A DNA stretch of 6,080 nucleotides, from the NCBI GenBank assembly GCA_002923335.1, contig BEHZ01000105.1, positions 1-6,080 of the forward strand, written 5' to 3'. Made by a program: the position numbers and the translations under genes. Below the pieces are notes generated by a model that was given only the letters and a program-made list of their open reading frames with translations, had not been told where the DNA came from and made no database searches. This document shows positions 4,787 to 6,080 of the stretch, one piece after another. The stretch comes from a bacterium HR23. Its GTDB lineage: Bacteria; Chloroflexota; Dehalococcoidia; Lucifugimonadales; HRBIN23. The first letter of the stretch is position 1; each line of letters starts with the position of its first letter.

Positions 4787-6080
4787 CTACCCTTTCTGGG
4801 CCTTCTCCCGCAGGGCCTTCACTTCCTCACAGGAGCGCACCAGGTCCTTGCCATGATAGGTCTTCAGGTCTTTCACATAGGGTGTGCCGTCGGGCTTCAC
4901 ATCTACCACACCCGTCCACAGCGGAGGCTCCGCCTGCTGGTCGCACCCCCGCATTATCACCTCGCCCCACGGTAACTTTATGCTGAAGCCCGCAGACAGC
5001 GCCTTGTGGATGTCGTCGGGCTTGGTGGAGCCGTTGGTGCGCCTGAGAGTCTCGGCGATGATCTGAACCGTCGCATACCCGTAGGCGGAGCCGGTGGTCG
5101 GTTCGGCGCCCCCGGTGCGGTCCTTATACCTCTTCACCCACGCCGCCAGGTCGGGGTTGGCCTGGAGCACCTCGGAGAGGTAGGTGGGGATGAAGGGGGC
5201 AGTTACCGCACCCACAGGGGCCTCTTTCCCCAGCCCGCCCAGTTCGTCCAGGTTGCCCACGCTGGCGTGCACCAGGAGGAACTTCTTGAAGAGGCCGTAG
5301 GGGTTGGCCTGCTTGATGAAGGTGATGCTCTGCCCACCCCAGATGGAGGTGAGGATGCAGTCCGCCTTCCCCTCCTGCGCCAGCATAGCGGTAATGAAGG
5401 AGGTGTGGTCGGTCTCGCCGAAACGCGGCCAGTATTCGGCCACAATGGTGGTCTCGGGGCGGTTCTTCTTCATATACTCAAAGAAGTCCTCGTGGATGGA
5501 CCGCCCATACTCGTAGTCCTGGTTGATGGAGAGCCACCGCTTGCACTGGGGGTAGTCCTCCAGCACCCGCTTGGCCAGGGCACGGATATACTGGTTCACA
5601 TTGTTGGTGGTGCGGGCCACATAGTCGTGCCCCAGGTCCCAGGTGAGACGGCTGGTCTGGCAGTGGGTAGCGAAGTAGAAGACCTTGTTGGTCTTGGCCC
5701 ATTCGGAGAGGGCCAGCCCTACCGAGGAGGAGATACACCCCACCAGGAAGTCCACCTTCTCCTGGAAGACCAGTTCCTGGGCCGCCTTCACCGCTTCATC
5801 GGCCCGGCCCTTGTCGTCCCGGAAGATGAACTCTATCTTGCGCCCCAGGACCCCGCCCTTCTCGTTGATCTCCTCCGCCGCCATCCGCAGACCCTCACGG
5901 TAGGGGAAGGTGTAAACGGTGGCCAGACCGGAATAGGAGTTGATCTCCCCTATCTTAATGGGTGCGGCCGGGGTAGGCGTGGGGTTGGGGCGTGGGATGG
6001 GGGTAGGGGTTGGTTGGGCTGCAGGTGCAGGGGCCCGGGTGGGTGTGGGGGTGGGTTGGGCGTCTCGGCACGCCCCCAGC
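4787..6080 (-). CDS. Lipoprotein substrate-binding protein of Liv-type ABC transporter, N-terminal signal cut by window edge
   Basis: This extracytoplasmic receptor delivers ligand to the LivHM channel. The frame is open to the right edge; 430 residues are visible, numbered from the first full codon at 6079. Residues 1-4 are LGAC, a lipobox whose Cys (codon 6070-6068) would be lipid-modified, so only the hydrophobic signal peptide is missing. Residues 5-40 form a low-complexity Pro/Thr/Ala tether. The type I periplasmic-binding fold (Peripla_BP_6) follows from IKIGEINSYSGLATVY, with REGLRMAAEEINEKGGVLGR and IEFIFRDDKGRADEAVKAAQ typical of the N-lobe start. Apart from the lipid Cys, six cysteines are present (in VGCISS, THCQTS, PQCKRW, ADCILT, RGCDQQ, RSCEEV). 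It is the first visible operon gene. An ATG at 5884 is internal to the fold and is not the start. Ligand specificity cannot be assigned. Confidence 0.94.
   Translation of the reverse strand, partial: LGACRDAQPTPTPTRAPAPAAQPTPTPIPRPNPTPTPAAPIKIGEINSYSGLATVYTFPYREGLRMAAEEINEKGGVLGRKIEFIFRDDKGRADEAVKAAQELVFQEKVDFLVGCISSSVGLALSEWAKTNKVFYFATHCQTSRLTWDLGHDYVARTTNNVNQYIRALAKRVLEDYPQCKRWLSINQDYEYGRSIHEDFFEYMKKNRPETTIVAEYWPRFGETDHTSFITAMLAQEGKADCILTSIWGGQSITFIKQANPYGLFKKFLLVHASVGNLDELGGLGKEAPVGAVTAPFIPTYLSEVLQANPDLAAWVKRYKDRTGGAEPTTGSAYGYATVQIIAETLRRTNGSTKPDDIHKALSAGFSIKLPWGEVIMRGCDQQAEPPLWTGVVDVKPDGTPYVKDLKTYHGKDLVRSCEEVKALREKAQKG
5970..6060 (+). repeat. G-run cluster, quadruplex-prone, opposite the Pro/Thr tether codons
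   Basis: At least ten runs of three to five G occur on the plus strand, complementary to CCC/ACC-rich codons for the PTPTPT tether. Two stretches satisfy the G-quadruplex pattern with short loops: 5994-6018 and 6037-6060, the latter with five G-runs. The coding cause is plain, but the DNA structure may still affect transcription or replication, and such tracts tend to change length by slippage. Confidence 0.55.

Noticed and set aside
2580..4975. Two further long plus-strand open frames (2580-4049 and 3809-4975)
   Set aside because: Both are opposite livM, livH and the binding-protein gene. They have low-complexity His/Gln/Gly-rich translations and no fold, and their starts fall inside real genes.
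1..6080. Mobile element, CRISPR array, defence or biosynthetic system
   Set aside because: I saw no transposase, integrase, spaced direct repeats, terminal inverted repeats or other accessory genes. The content is core transport, tmRNA and a regulator. ssrA is a common integration target, but no integrase gene or duplicated ssrA 3' end is visible here.

Overview
The window is high-GC bacterial DNA, and every gene I can support lies on the minus strand, so transcription runs from high to low coordinates. In transcription order it holds a branched-chain-amino-acid-type (HAAT/Liv) ABC importer operon, a tmRNA gene (ssrA), and the N-terminal two thirds of a LysR-type regulator cut by the left edge.

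Liv operon (6080 to 1244). A lipoprotein substrate-binding protein is cut at the right edge just upstream of its lipobox and carries a Pro/Thr-rich tether. It is followed by two permeases (livH, livM) and two ATPases (livG, livF). All five components of a complete importer are present in the classical order with tight spacing: 75, 14, -14 and 9 nt. The 75-nt gap after the binding-protein gene contains an 11-bp GC hairpin followed by TTTTCT. This is a likely partial terminator or mRNA stabiliser that would favour the binding protein over the membrane parts. The natural substrate cannot be read from the sequence.

ssrA (1180 to 826). About 60 nt after livF lies a 355-nt tmRNA with its own promoter. 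It has a 7-bp acceptor stem with a G-U third pair, an encoded CCA, a T-loop, the PK1 CCTCGTAAAA segment, a resume codon at nt 91-93, and a tag stop codon in the loop of helix 5. The encoded tag is GERALALAA. None of the six-frame ORFs overlapping it looks like a gene.

Spacer and lysR (825 to 1). The spacer contains a strong G-quadruplex motif on the template strand, a weak hairpin that could end ssrA transcription, and a perfect TATAAT with no good -35. The lysR leader has a small hairpin and an ATAG-N7-CTAT palindrome of the LysR-box type. The regulator's target is unknown, and nothing ties it to the liv operon.

Organism. The GC content, the PTPTPT-tethered lipoprotein and the glycine-initiated short tmRNA tag (close to the GERELVLAG tag I recall for Dehalococcoides) suggest Chloroflexota, possibly a Dehalococcoidia-like lineage. 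This is inference. I see no mobile element, CRISPR array or defence system. The window looks like ordinary chromosome, and the tmRNA and the regulatory structures are its most informative parts.
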